Shown here: piece by piece, positions 8,826-20,477 of the stretch
How positions within the stretch are numbered: the first letter of the stretch is position 1
Layout: every line of letters begins with the position of its first letter
Source of the DNA: AWTP1-13 sp033764875
GTDB lineage: Bacteria > Pseudomonadota > Alphaproteobacteria > Rhizobiales > Hyphomicrobiaceae
Direction: 5' to 3'
Assembly: GCA_033764875.1 (NCBI GenBank)
Contig: JANRIO010000088.1
Span: forward strand, 45,968-109,967
Length of the DNA: 64,000 nt
Made by a program: the position numbers and the translations under genes
Notes under the pieces: model-generated
Told to the model about the DNA's origin: nothing
Databases searched by the model: none
Seen by the model: only the letters and a program-made list of their open reading frames with translations

Positions 8826-9274
8826 CGAGACGCCTCGCTCAGGGAAGCTCCGTGCATCGTGCACGCGGGACTTTGTCAGGTTGGCTGGCGGGCGGCGGCT
8901 GGCTGGCTGAAAAGTGGATAAGCAATTTCAGGAATTATGTCCAGCCGGGGCAAGCGCTTGGCACGCGAGGCGGCGGGTCCGTGGCGCGCGTGCCGCGGGC
9001 CCGTTCGGTGTGCGGCGTACGTCAGGCCGGCGGCGCCGCGGGAAAGACCACCTACTGTAGAGGACACAGTGTCCGCGAGAACGGGCTGCAGTCGGTTGCG
9101 CGACGCGTCGGGGCCCACATACACTATCCTGTACGTCCGCCGACGTCTGATTGCCGGAGCCGGCGTTCCTCGCCGCCGTGCAGGCACCCGCCGCACCTGG
9201 GGCGGCGAGGCTCTCGCGCGCACCGGGAGCTGTACGTTTCTCGGCCTGCCCTTGTCGTCAGGGAGCTTCTGCGC
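8826..9274. other. Divergent promoter region between TonB receptor and metallophosphoesterase
   Basis: A 449-base gap. The part nearest the receptor has a short AT-richer stretch (about 8910-8940), a candidate promoter zone. An inverted repeat GGACAC-A-GTGTCC lies at 9062-9074. AGGGAG at 9260-9265 is the ribosome-binding site of the rightward gene. The long ORF continuing upstream of 9275 is judged to be an open GC-rich frame rather than coding sequence. Confidence 0.5.
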
Positions 9275-11503
9275 ATGCCGGATCGGGACATCGTCACGGG
9301 CAGGGATCTTCTCCAGGCGCTGCGCGGGGGCCGGCTTCCGGGCATGGTCGACTGGTTCGACCCGATCGTGCTCGGCATGGTGGCGGTGAGAACGCTGATC
9401 TCCACGACCATCGGCGAGTACGCCGACCAGCGGCCGATGCAGGAGGCGGCCGACGGCGAGCAGGACGATGCCAGGCTCGTCGCGCGGCACGACTACAGCA
9501 AGCGCGATCCCAACGTGCCGTCGCTGATCGTTCCGCCGGACGCCGATTCCAGCAATCCCAACTGCGTGGCGAGCTCCGACAACGCGCACGACGTGGCGCT
9601 GCACGAGCGACGGCTGGCGCGGCGGCTGCACACGGCCGACGGCGGCTTCTGGGTCGACTTCGTCGCCGACCTCGGCGACGGCTTCGAGGCGACGTACGCG
9701 GTCGCCTCGCTGCTGGCGGCGCCGGAGCTGTCCGTCGCGACCGGATCGCGCTCGAAGCCGCTGACGCTGCCGGCCGGACAGATCCTCATCTTCGGCGGCG
9801 ATCTCGCCTACCCGAACGCGACGGCCGAGGAGTACCGCAACCGCTGCCTCAATCCCTACAGCTGGGCCTTCACGGCCGACCGCAACAAGCGCGAGCCGAG
9901 CCGGGAGCTGTTCTTCATCGCCGGCAATCACGACTGGTACGACGGGCTCTCCGCCTTCACCACGCAGTTCTGCTACGAGGCGACCAGCGTCGGCGGCTGG
10001 CGCTGCCGGCAGGAGCGCAGCTACTTCGCCCTGAGGCTGCCGGACGACTGGTGGATCTGGGGCATCGACGTGGCGCTCGGGGACAGCATCGATGTCGGCC
10101 AGCTCCACTATTTCCAGAAGGTTGCGCACAGCATTACGCGGGCCCAGAACGCGAAGATCGTCCTCATTCTGCATGCCCCCGACTGGACGAAGCCGACCTA
10201 CAAGGCCTTGATGAAGATCTGCGAGGTGGCGCGGCAGTGCGGGGAAATTTGCGCCATCATCGCCGGCGATCTGCACCACTACAGCCGCTACGAGGCCCTC
10301 GGCGAGACAGAAGCCGCCAAGGCCAAATGCGAGTTCCGAGCTGCGCCGCTGCAGCTCATCGTCTCCGGCGGCGGCGGAGCCTTCGCGCATCCGACGCACG
10401 ATCAAAAGCCCACCCTCGACATCGACCCGATGGTGGCGGGGCGCAGCTGCCTCGATGCGGGCAGCTTCAAGCTCGCCGAGAGCAGCGAGGGCAAATACCG
10501 GTTCCGCGCCAGGAAATTCTACCCGAGCCAGATGACGAGCCGGCTGCTGGCGTTCAAGAACCTGCTGCTGCCGTTCCACAACGTGCGGTTCGCGGTGCTC
10601 GTCGGGCTGATCTATTTCATCTACGCCTGGGTGTTCCACGGGGCGGCGCCGCCCGACCACCTGCCGGCCTCGACCGGGCTCACGGACCTGAACGTGGCCG
10701 ATGCGGCGGCCGTCGCCCGTGCCGCGCGCGCGAGCCCGGCGTTCTTCTGCCTGCTGCTGGGCCTCTGGATCGGCCTCATCGCCTATACCGACGTCAAGCT
10801 CGTGAGCCGGGCCTGGAGCTGGCTGACGGGCCCGGTGAAGGTGCTGATTGGATCCCTGCACTTCAGCTATCACATCAAGGCGCTGCTGCTGATCGACGCG
10901 ATCACGTCGACGGTCATGGTCAACTATCTCAACCCGTCGCTGGGCCTCGCCTGGCTCGATGCCAAGATCGGGCTGACGGCGCGCGGCGTGCCGCTCGCCG
11001 GTCGCGAGGCGCTGGAGGGCATGCGAGCCTGCTCGGATCAGTTCCGCTGGGCCGCCACCAACACGTGGACCTGCGTCGTCGACCAGCCGGACGCGATCTT
11101 CATCGCGCTGTCCTCGCTGCTCTATGCGGGGCTCTCAGTGCTGGTGGGCGGCATCGTCGGTGCCTTCATCTTCGGCTGCTACTGGGTGCTCACCTCGGCG
11201 CTGTTCCGCATGCACCAGGATGCGTTCAGCGCGCTGGCGATCAAGGACTACAAGAACTTCCTGCGCATGAAGGTGGAGAAGGACCAACTCACCATCTACC
11301 CGATCGCGCTCGATGAGGTGCCAGGGCGGATGGACTGGCGGGAGACGAAGCCGGATGAGCACCCGCAGCAGCGTCCGCTGATCGTGCCCAAGACCCCCAT
11401 GCGCCCGCGGCTGATTGAGGCGCCGATCGTGATCAAGCGGGCCGACGTGCCGCCCTACGCCCAGATGGTCGCCCTCGAGCAGGACGCTACCAAGGTCGCG
11501 TGA
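9275..11503 (+). CDS. Membrane-anchored calcineurin-like metallophosphoesterase
   Basis: A 742-residue two-part protein. Residues about 165-375 hold the metallophosphoesterase metal-binding blocks in order: FGGDLAYPNA (about 173), GNHDWYDG (about 217), ILHAPDW (about 299), GDLHHYSRY (about 331) and GGGGAFAHPTH (about 366). From about residue 435 come at least four hydrophobic segments (FAVLVGLIYFIYAWVF; FFCLLLGLWIGLIAY; a third around HIKALLLIDAITSTVMV; SSLLYAGLSVLVGGIVGAFI), then a polar tail. The start at 9275 is fixed by AGGGAG nine bases upstream. It should hydrolyse phosphoesters at the membrane, but the substrate is unknown and the topology is unresolved. No functional partner is obvious nearby. 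Confidence 0.8.
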   Translation: MPDRDIVTGRDLLQALRGGRLPGMVDWFDPIVLGMVAVRTLISTTIGEYADQRPMQEAADGEQDDARLVARHDYSKRDPNVPSLIVPPDADSSNPNCVASSDNAHDVALHERRLARRLHTADGGFWVDFVADLGDGFEATYAVASLLAAPELSVATGSRSKPLTLPAGQILIFGGDLAYPNATAEEYRNRCLNPYSWAFTADRNKREPSRELFFIAGNHDWYDGLSAFTTQFCYEATSVGGWRCRQERSYFALRLPDDWWIWGIDVALGDSIDVGQLHYFQKVAHSITRAQNAKIVLILHAPDWTKPTYKALMKICEVARQCGEICAIIAGDLHHYSRYEALGETEAAKAKCEFRAAPLQLIVSGGGGAFAHPTHDQKPTLDIDPMVAGRSCLDAGSFKLAESSEGKYRFRARKFYPSQMTSRLLAFKNLLLPFHNVRFAVLVGLIYFIYAWVFHGAAPPDHLPASTGLTDLNVADAAAVARAARASPAFFCLLLGLWIGLIAYTDVKLVSRAWSWLTGPVKVLIGSLHFSYHIKALLLIDAITSTVMVNYLNPSLGLAWLDAKIGLTARGVPLAGREALEGMRACSDQFRWAATNTWTCVVDQPDAIFIALSSLLYAGLSVLVGGIVGAFIFGCYWVLTSALFRMHQDAFSALAIKDYKNFLRMKVEKDQLTIYPIALDEVPGRMDWRETKPDEHPQQRPLIVPKTPMRPRLIEAPIVIKRADVPPYAQMVALEQDATKVA

Positions 11504-11599
11504 GGCGACCGGGGAAGCGGCCTTCGATGGCGCGTGCATGGCCGCGCGCGGCCGCAATGCGGGCCGCGGGTGCGATCGGCTCCTGCGGGCGGAGCAGGC

Positions 11600-12763
11600 T
11601 CAGGCCGGCATCGCGGTCTCGACGAGGCGGGCCCAGTAGGAGACGCCGTGCGGGATGGCGGCGTCGTTGAAGTCGTAGGCGGGATGATGGCAGGCGGCCG
11701 TGTCGCCGTTGCCGATGAAGATCATGTTGCCCGGGCAGGCCTCGAGCATGAAGGCGAAGTCCTCGCCGCCCATGATCGGCGGCGTCTCGATGACCCGGGC
11801 GTCGCCCGCCACATCGCGCGCCACCTTCATGGCGAAGTCGGTCTCGCGCTCGTGGTTGCGGGTGACGGGATAGTTGCGCGTGTAGGTGACGCGGGCCTCG
11901 GCGCCGTAGCTCGATGCGATGCCGCGGGCCACCTCGCCGACGCGGATCTCGAGCAGGTCGCGCACCTCCGGCAGCAGCGTGCGCACGGTGCCGTGCAACT
12001 CCGCCAGCTGCGGGATGACGTTGGAGGCATTGCCGCCCTTCATGATGCCGACCGTGACGACGCCCGACTTCAGCGGGTCGAGGTTGCGCGACACGATGGT
12101 CTGCAGCGCCAGCAGGATGTTGGCCGTGACGACGAGGGTGTCGACGCCCTTGTGCGGCTCGGCGGCGTGGCTGCCCTTGCCCTCGACGACGATGTCGAAG
12201 AAGTCGGAGGCGGCGAGCAGGGGGCCCTTGCGCGTCGCGAAGGCGCCGAGCGGCAGTCCCGGGGCATTGTGCATGCCGTAGACCTCCTGCAGGCCCCAGC
12301 GGGTGATGAGGCCGTCGTCCACCATCGCCTTGCCGCCCGCCCCGCCTTCCTCGGCCGGCTGGAACACGACCACCGCCGTGCCGTCGAAGTTGCGCGTCTC
12401 GGCGAGATACTTGGCAGCCCCCAGCAGCATCGCGGTGTGGCCGTCGTGGCCGCAGGCGTGCATCTTGCCCTTGACCTTGGAGGCGTAGGGCAGGCCGGTC
12501 ATCTCCTCCATGGGCAGCGCGTCCATGTCGGCGCGCAGGCCGATGACGCGGCCCGAGCCCTGCTTGCGGCCGCGGATGACGCCGACGACGCCGGTCTTGC
12601 CGATGCCGGGCACGACCTCGTCACAGCCGAAGGCCTTCAGCTTCTCCTCGACCAGCCCGGCGGTGCGGTGGACGTCGTAGAGCAGCTCCGGGTTCTCGTG
12701 CAGATCGCGCCTCCAGTGCGTGATCTCGTCCTGAAGGTCGGCGGCGCGGTTGATGATCGGCAT
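11600..12763 (-). CDS. M20-family amidohydrolase (hippurate hydrolase/N-acyl-amino-acid type)
   Basis: A 387-residue M20D peptidase-like enzyme. Recognisable blocks are WRRDLHENPELLYDVHRTA at the N-terminus, GLRADMDALPM (first metal Asp region), HACGHDGHTAMLLGAA (metal His/Cys), FQPAEEGGAGGKAM (catalytic Glu pair) and the C-terminal GGEDFAFMLEACPG. The length is typical. It cleaves N-acyl amino acids or related amides in the cytoplasm. The start at 12763 has AAGGA upstream. No pathway neighbours point to a specific substrate. Confidence 0.9.
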   Translation of the reverse strand: MPIINRAADLQDEITHWRRDLHENPELLYDVHRTAGLVEEKLKAFGCDEVVPGIGKTGVVGVIRGRKQGSGRVIGLRADMDALPMEEMTGLPYASKVKGKMHACGHDGHTAMLLGAAKYLAETRNFDGTAVVVFQPAEEGGAGGKAMVDDGLITRWGLQEVYGMHNAPGLPLGAFATRKGPLLAASDFFDIVVEGKGSHAAEPHKGVDTLVVTANILLALQTIVSRNLDPLKSGVVTVGIMKGGNASNVIPQLAELHGTVRTLLPEVRDLLEIRVGEVARGIASSYGAEARVTYTRNYPVTRNHERETDFAMKVARDVAGDARVIETPPIMGGEDFAFMLEACPGNMIFIGNGDTAACHHPAYDFNDAAIPHGVSYWARLVETAMPA

Positions 12764-12947
12764 GTAGGGGAGATCCTTGAGGGGAGGGGAGCAAAGGGCA
12801 TATTTCGCCTCCCGCCGAGCCTCGTCAAGGTCGGCGAGGACTGCTGCAGCCGGGGCCCGGCGGGTCGCTCGAGCCGGGCGGAGGCGAGGCGGGCACGGAA
12901 AGGCAGGGCACGCCGCCAGCCCGCCGCCGGGCAGGCACGGCTTGGCC

Positions 12948-14357
12948 TCAGTGCAGCGTCTTCAGGGCGGCGTCGAACTTGGACAGGTCGGCGCGCCACT
13001 GGGCGCGGTGGGCCGCAATGCGGTCGAGATGGGCGATGATGCCGCGGCCCTTCTCCAGCAGCTCGCGCGCTGCGTCGGCCCTGCCGCCCATGGCTTCCAG
13101 CGTGCCGATCTTGTGGTAGCTGACGGCGAGGTCGCGCAGCACGGCGGCATCGGCGATGCCGGCCTGAGCGGCCAGATGCTCGGCGATGTCGAGGCCCAGC
13201 CGATAGCGCTTGAGGGCCTGGTCGACCTTGCCTTGCGCGTGCAGGATGTCGGCGACGCGCTCGTAGCTCGCCGAGAGGTCGCGGGCCCAGGCGGCATTGT
13301 GCTGGTCGCTGCGCACCAGCGCCTTGGTGATGGCCAGGCTGCGGCGCAGGTGCCCGAGGGCGCCCGCGAGATCGCCCTTGCGATCGAGCAGGTCGCCGAT
13401 GCGGTCGTGGCTGACCGAGAGGTCGTGCAGCAGCTCCGGGTTGCTGCCACCCTCGGCGCGCGCGAGGCGCTCGGCGATGGCGAGGCCCGCCTGGTAGCTC
13501 GCCAGTGCCGGCTCCAGATCGCCAAGGGTGGTGTGGACGTCGCCGATGCGGTCGAGGATGACGGAGAGGTCGCGGCTCAGCGCCGGCTCGTCGGGGTGGG
13601 CTGCCAGCAGAGCCTCGATCTCGCGGCGCGCCTCGGCATAGACCTCGAGGGCCTCGATGGGCTTGTGGCGGGCGGCGCAGACGTCGCCCAGCATGGTGCG
13701 GCCGCGATAGCGCAGCCGTGCCTCGGTGGCAGAGTGCGCCAGCTCGATCAGGCGCCGGAACGCGGCGTCGGCCGCGTCGAGCTCGCCCTTGCGCAGGCTG
13801 AGGACGCCAAGCACCAGATGCGCCTCGAGATCCTCCGGCGCCAGCTCGGCGGCACGGCGATAGGAGGCGAGGGCGTCCGGCGAGCCGTCCACGAGAGCGA
13901 GGGCGCCGAGCTGGCGCCAGGTGCGCGCCTCCGTGCCGTTGAGCGTGCCCTTGCCGCCCGCACCGTCGCGCGCGAGGCGCTCGCGCAGCAGGTCGCGGGC
14001 CTTGCGGCGCTCGCCGCCGGCCTCGCGCAGCACGCTCGCGGCTGCCGCCTCGATGTCGCTCTCGAAGGCCTCGCGGGCGCCGAGCGTCGGGGCGCCGTTG
14101 AGGTGATCGTCGAACAGCTGCGAGGGCTCGGACAGGCGGCGGCGCAGCTCCTGCTTCAAGGCCTCGGTCTCGCGCTCGACGCGCCGTGACAGCGCCACGA
14201 CGTAGGCCTTGCGCCGGCGATGCGCGACGAGGCCGGAGACCACGGCGAAAAGTCCTGCTGATACGCCGACACCACACCAGATCAGAAGCCAGTCCCAGCC
14301 CGCGACCTGGAGCCGTGCAGCCTGAAGCCACGCCATGGCCTCGTCGACAAGCTGCAT
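12948..14357 (-). CDS. Membrane-anchored TPR-repeat protein
   Basis: A 469-residue protein with one N-terminal membrane helix (residues about 22-42, WLLIWCGVGVSAGLFAVVSG), then a basic/coiled stretch, then successive tetratricopeptide-like helices from about residue 140 to the end. These include repeated motifs such as ALASYRRAAELAPEDLEAHL and LSVSHDRIGDLLDRKGDLAG. The start at 14357 (MQLVDEAM) is preferred over a longer frame because the upstream part is low-complexity and GGGGGTAGG precedes the ATG. TPRs mediate protein-protein contacts; the partner is unknown. It is co-directional with the pirin gene 61 bases upstream. Confidence 0.75.
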   Translation of the reverse strand: MQLVDEAMAWLQAARLQVAGWDWLLIWCGVGVSAGLFAVVSGLVAHRRRKAYVVALSRRVERETEALKQELRRRLSEPSQLFDDHLNGAPTLGAREAFESDIEAAAASVLREAGGERRKARDLLRERLARDGAGGKGTLNGTEARTWRQLGALALVDGSPDALASYRRAAELAPEDLEAHLVLGVLSLRKGELDAADAAFRRLIELAHSATEARLRYRGRTMLGDVCAARHKPIEALEVYAEARREIEALLAAHPDEPALSRDLSVILDRIGDVHTTLGDLEPALASYQAGLAIAERLARAEGGSNPELLHDLSVSHDRIGDLLDRKGDLAGALGHLRRSLAITKALVRSDQHNAAWARDLSASYERVADILHAQGKVDQALKRYRLGLDIAEHLAAQAGIADAAVLRDLAVSYHKIGTLEAMGGRADAARELLEKGRGIIAHLDRIAAHRAQWRADLSKFDAALKTLH

Positions 14358-14418
14358 CCTACCCCCACCCCACTGCGCATCCGCAACCCGACCGAGACGG
14401 CACCCCCTCCGGCGACCG

Positions 14419-15336
14419 TCAGGTGGGCAGCGGGATCTTCTCCACCTCGTCCCCCGGCACCAGCGCAAACCGTCCCTGCGCCCAGTCCTCCTTGGCGGCC
14501 CGGATCCGGTCCTGCGAGGAGGAGACGAAGTTCCACCAGATGTGGCGCGGACCGTCCATGGGGTCGCCACCGACGATGACGAGGCGCGCCTGCGAGGTGG
14601 CGAGCACGGAGATGCGGTCGCCGGGCTTGAAGATCAGCAGCCGTCCCTCCTCGAAGGTGTCACCGGCGATGTCGATCGATCCGGAGGCCACGTAGATCGC
14701 CCGCTCGTCGTAGTCGGGGTCGAGCGGCAGCACGGCGCCCGGCGCGAGCACGGCCTCGGCGAACAGCGCGGCATGCGGAAAATCGACGGGCGCGCGGGCG
14801 CCGTAGGCCTCGCCCATGACGATGCGCACGCGCTTGCCCTCGCCCGCGATGCGCGGCAGGGCGTCGGCGCCGACGTGGAGGAAGGCCGGCGCCTGCTCCT
14901 CGTGCGAGGCAGGCAGGGCCGCCCAGGCCTGGATGCCGAACAGCCGGCGGGGGCCGGCCTGGGCCTGGCTCGTCTCGCGCTCGGAGTGGACGATGCCGCG
15001 GCCCGCGGTCATCAGGTTGACGGCGCCGGGGTGGATGGGAAGCGCGGTGCCCAGGCTGTCGCGATGGAACACCTCGCCCTCGAACAGGTAGGTGACGGTG
15101 GCGAGGCCGATGTGGGGGTGCGGCCGCACGTCGATGCCCTTGCCGATGACGAACTCGGCCGGGCCCATCTGGTCGAAGAAGATGAAGGGGCCGACCATCT
15201 GCTTCTGGGCAGCGGGCAACGCGCGGCGGACGGAGAAGCCGCCGAGGTCGCGGGCGCGCGGCACGATCACGTGCTCGAGGGCGTCGCATGCATGGCGGTC
15301 GCCTGCGACGGGATCGGTGGTGGGGTGCCAGCTCAT
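14419..15336 (-). CDS. Pirin family protein (bicupin)
   Basis: A 305-residue pirin-like protein. The N-terminal cupin carries the metal-binding signature PHPHIGLATVTYLFEGE with two histidines, followed by TAGRGIVHSER providing the third His and the Glu. The C-terminal cupin follows (VLAPGAVLPLDPDYDERAIY). Some bacterial pirins have quercetinase activity or modulate metabolic enzymes, and this cannot be told from sequence. The start at 15336 gives MSWHPTTDP. It lies upstream of and co-directional with the TPR gene. Confidence 0.9.
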   Translation of the reverse strand: MSWHPTTDPVAGDRHACDALEHVIVPRARDLGGFSVRRALPAAQKQMVGPFIFFDQMGPAEFVIGKGIDVRPHPHIGLATVTYLFEGEVFHRDSLGTALPIHPGAVNLMTAGRGIVHSERETSQAQAGPRRLFGIQAWAALPASHEEQAPAFLHVGADALPRIAGEGKRVRIVMGEAYGARAPVDFPHAALFAEAVLAPGAVLPLDPDYDERAIYVASGSIDIAGDTFEEGRLLIFKPGDRISVLATSQARLVIVGGDPMDGPRHIWWNFVSSSQDRIRAAKEDWAQGRFALVPGDEVEKIPLPT

Positions 15337-15540
15337 CGCGCCCTCGCAACTCTAAAGGGGAGATGGGGAAGGATAGCCCAAGCGCGGCGCGACTTACAGC
15401 CGGCGTCTGCGTGCGAAGCGCAATTCTTTCGGGAATGGTGCAGGTGCGCGGCGCGCTCTCGCGCTTTGCGGCAGGTCCGGCTCATCGCGCGCGGCGTGGC
15501 CGGACACGGGCGCTCGGTGAGGCTCGCGTCTCTGAGACCT

Positions 15541-16527
15541 CTAGTCGATGGTGAACACCACCCGTCCCTTGACGCTTCCTGCAAGGATGCGCGGCGCCAG
15601 CTCCATGGCATCGCTCAGCGGCCGCGTGAGCGTCAGCGCCTCGAGCTTGGCCTTGTCGAGATCCTGCGCCAGGCGCTGCCAGGCCTCGACGCGGCGAGGG
15701 CGCGGGGCCATGACGGAATCGACGCCGGCCAGCGTCACGCCGCGCAGGATGAAGGGCGCGACGGAGGTGGGCAGGTCCATGCCCTGGGCGAGGCCGCAGG
15801 CAGCGACCGTGCCGCCGTAGCGCGTCATGCTGATGGCGTTGGCGAGCGTCTGGCTGCCGACGACGTCGACGGCGGCGGCCCAGCGCTCCTTGCCGAGGGG
15901 GCGGGCGGGGCCTTGCAGCTCGCTGCGGTCGATGACCGAGGCGGCGCCGAGGCTCTTGAGGAAGGGCTCCTCGCCGGTGCGGCCGGTGCATGCGATCACC
16001 TCGAAGCCGAGCTTGGCGAGAAGGCTCACGGCGACGCTGCCGACACCGCCGGCCGCGCCGGTGACGAGGACGGGGCCGCTCGCCGGCACCACGCCGCAGC
16101 GCTCGAGCGCCAGCACGCAGAGCATGGCGGTGTAGCCCGCGGTGCCGATGGCCATGGTCTCGGCGGCGGTGAAGGCGGCTGGCTTCCTGACGAGCCAGTC
16201 GCCCTTGACGCGCGCCATCTGGCTGTAGCCGCCGAAATGGGTCTCGCCGACGCCCCAGCCGTTGAGGATGACCTCGTCCCCGGGCTTGTAGTCGGGATGG
16301 GAGGAGGCCGTGACGGTGCCGGCGAAATCGATTCCCGGGATCATGGGCCAGCGGCGGATGACGGGCGCCTTGCCGGTCAGGGCGAGGCCGTCCTTGTAGT
16401 TGAGCGTGGAGTGGCTGACGCGGACCGTGACATCCCCCTCCATCAGCTCGCTCTCGGCGAGGTCGCGCCAGGCAAGCTCGGTGCCGCCTTCGCCTTTGCT
16501 CGCAACGAGTGCCTTGAAGGTCGCCAT
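15541..16527 (-). CDS. AcuI/YhdH-type MDR oxidoreductase (acrylyl-CoA reductase-like)
   Basis: A 328-residue zinc-independent medium-chain reductase. It has N-terminal GroES-like motifs (NYKDGLALTG, PGIDFAGTV, GDEVILNGWGVGE) and the Rossmann motif VLVTGAAGGVGSVAVSLLAK. The GWGVGE and IGTAGYTAMLCV blocks are characteristic of the AcuI/YhdH subfamily, which reduces acryloyl-CoA with NADPH. The start at 16527 (MATFKALVASKG) is chosen at the beginning of homology; an upstream in-frame ATG exists at 16689 but the extension looks non-coding. It is cytoplasmic and forms a single gene. Confidence 0.88.
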   Translation of the reverse strand: MATFKALVASKGEGGTELAWRDLAESELMEGDVTVRVSHSTLNYKDGLALTGKAPVIRRWPMIPGIDFAGTVTASSHPDYKPGDEVILNGWGVGETHFGGYSQMARVKGDWLVRKPAAFTAAETMAIGTAGYTAMLCVLALERCGVVPASGPVLVTGAAGGVGSVAVSLLAKLGFEVIACTGRTGEEPFLKSLGAASVIDRSELQGPARPLGKERWAAAVDVVGSQTLANAISMTRYGGTVAACGLAQGMDLPTSVAPFILRGVTLAGVDSVMAPRPRRVEAWQRLAQDLDKAKLEALTLTRPLSDAMELAPRILAGSVKGRVVFTID

Positions 16528-17081
16528 CGGGGATCTCCGCGTGAAAGCTTTTCGGGCCAACAGGCCTAGAGGAGCTTGGCCCGCAATGGAAGCGCATCGA
16601 GGGCGGGCTTCCGATGCAAATCTTGGCGAACTCGGGGCATGCGATGCGTGCCGCAGCGCGTGATCAGGCCCCGCCAGCGCGCCCAGCAAGGCGAGCCTTC
16701 GTGTGGCGAAGAAGCAACATCAGGCCAGATGGCGCAAGAATCTCGTTGCCAGTTGCATTCGGGCTTTCTCGCGGAAGATCATGATCACGCCCAGGCAATA
16801 TTTAGACATACTTGTGGTCGATTTCATTAATATAAGATTAATACTTGAGAAGATCGAGATTGAGTTCTTTCTTGTCCTAAGAACAAGCACAGTTAAATCT
16901 GTGTCGCGAAAGCATCTGCCGCTGATGCAACAGGGGGCGACTAATATTGATGTCGACTTACTGCGGTGCAGCATCAGATTCTTCTTGGCGGCCCAGGGGC
17001 CGACCCCTTAAATTTGAGCTCACTCGCTTGCGGGGTGACCTGTAGATCGAGTGGCCGGCAGCAGCCGGCGAGGAGGACCTG
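16528..17081. other. Intergenic region with an AT-rich patch (about 16740-16975)
   Basis: This stretch contains the most AT-rich DNA in the first 48 kb, with runs such as CATTAATATAAGATTAATAC. Overlapping ORFs exist on both strands (102 codons + at 16703-17011; 84 codons - at 16720-16974), but neither shows a recognisable family or a convincing ribosome-binding site. The composition suggests acquired or degenerate DNA. No RNA gene could be recognised. Confidence 0.5.
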
Positions 17082-17165
17082 ATGGAACTCAGAACCAGGC
17101 TCAATGTGCTTGCTGCCATCATCTCCTTTGCATTCCTGACCGCCGTCGTGTTCGGGATGTTCTAA
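17082..17165 (+). CDS. 27-residue single-pass membrane miniprotein
   Basis: The ORF encodes MELRTRLNVLAAIISFAFLT and then AVVFGMF. It is a charged N-terminus followed by one continuous hydrophobic helix of about 20 residues, so an N-in membrane peptide. The strong Shine-Dalgarno GAGGAGG lies about 5 bases before the ATG. A rho-independent terminator follows at 17272-17306, and the gene converges on metH. Signal, membrane helix, RBS and terminator together argue for a real small gene, although no family is assigned with certainty. Confidence 0.6.
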   Translation: MELRTRLNVLAAIISFAFLTAVVFGMF

Positions 17166-17271
17166 GGAAAGCAGGAAGCGCCGTCCGGCAGCTCAGGCTC
17201 CCGGGCGTCGGGCCCAAAAGGGGCTACCCGGGCAACCTCGGGATCGAAGCCAGGGTACAAGCAACAGTTCG

Positions 17272-17306
17272 GAAGGCGCGGGATGGGGTTCCCGCGCCTT
17301 CGCGTT
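17272..17306 (+). terminator. Rho-independent terminator
   Basis: GAAGGCGCGGGA and TCCCGCGCCTTC form a 12-bp GC-rich stem with a short loop, followed by GCGTTTT on the plus strand. It closes the transcript of the 27-residue miniprotein. The 100 bases before it can also fold: CCCGGG at about 17203 with CCCGGG at about 17227, enclosing GCCC-AAAAG-GGGC. Confidence 0.75.
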
Positions 17307-17374
17307 TTCAGCGCCATGCAAGGCGCCGAGGCTGCCAGCAGGAGCAGCCCGCCCAGCCCGATCTGCCGGCGTCC

Positions 17375-20068
<2,694 letters not shown>

Positions 20069-20072
20069 CTGA

Positions 20073-20477
20073 TCATACGCTCAGGTCGAGACGGAGATGG
20101 TTTAGAGGGCGAACCGTTGTGATCCGGTCAAAATCGCGATCGTTGTGGATCAAAGTCGCAAAGTTTTCGATACAAGGCTGCGCGATGAGACAGTCAACGC
20201 TGCTGCGCACCGTTACCGACGACCGCTGCAGATCGTAGAAGATGCGCGCGGCCTTGGACCAGGTCTCGTGCTCGATCTGCAGGATGCCGAACTTCGAGAT
20301 CTCTCCCGAAAGCGCGTCCCATTCGATCTCGTTCTTTGCGCCTTTCAGAAGCTCTGTGATGACAAAAGGCGCAAACACGATCGGCTCATTTGCGACCGCA
20401 TCGGCGAGTTTATCCTTGGCAGATTGCGTGGCGACGCGAAACAGTGCCAGCCACACGGAGGTGTCAATGACTATCAA
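20073..20477 (-). CDS. vapC: VapC-type PIN-domain toxin
   Basis: A 134-residue PIN-domain ribonuclease. The acidic metal-binding set is present: Asp5 (VIDTSVWLA), Glu near residue 42 (VITELLKG), Asp near residue 94 (SSVDCLIA) and Asp near 112-115 (HNDRDF). The family opening MIVIDTSVW is matched exactly if the start is the TTG at 20477, and no ATG or GTG fits. The gene overlaps the antitoxin by 14 bases, the usual VapBC coupling. It lies between the two halves of metH on the same strand, and its stop is 4 bases from metH-C. VapC toxins cut specific tRNAs or rRNA; the target is unknown. Confidence 0.9.
   Translation of the reverse strand: MIVIDTSVWLALFRVATQSAKDKLADAVANEPIVFAPFVITELLKGAKNEIEWDALSGEISKFGILQIEHETWSKAARIFYDLQRSSVTVRSSVDCLIAQPCIENFATLIHNDRDFDRITTVRPLNHLRLDLSV

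Noticed and set aside
16703..17011. 102-codon ORF in the AT-rich patch as a gene
   Set aside because: No convincing ribosome-binding site or family, overlapped by an equally plausible antisense ORF; reported only as part of the AT-rich region.
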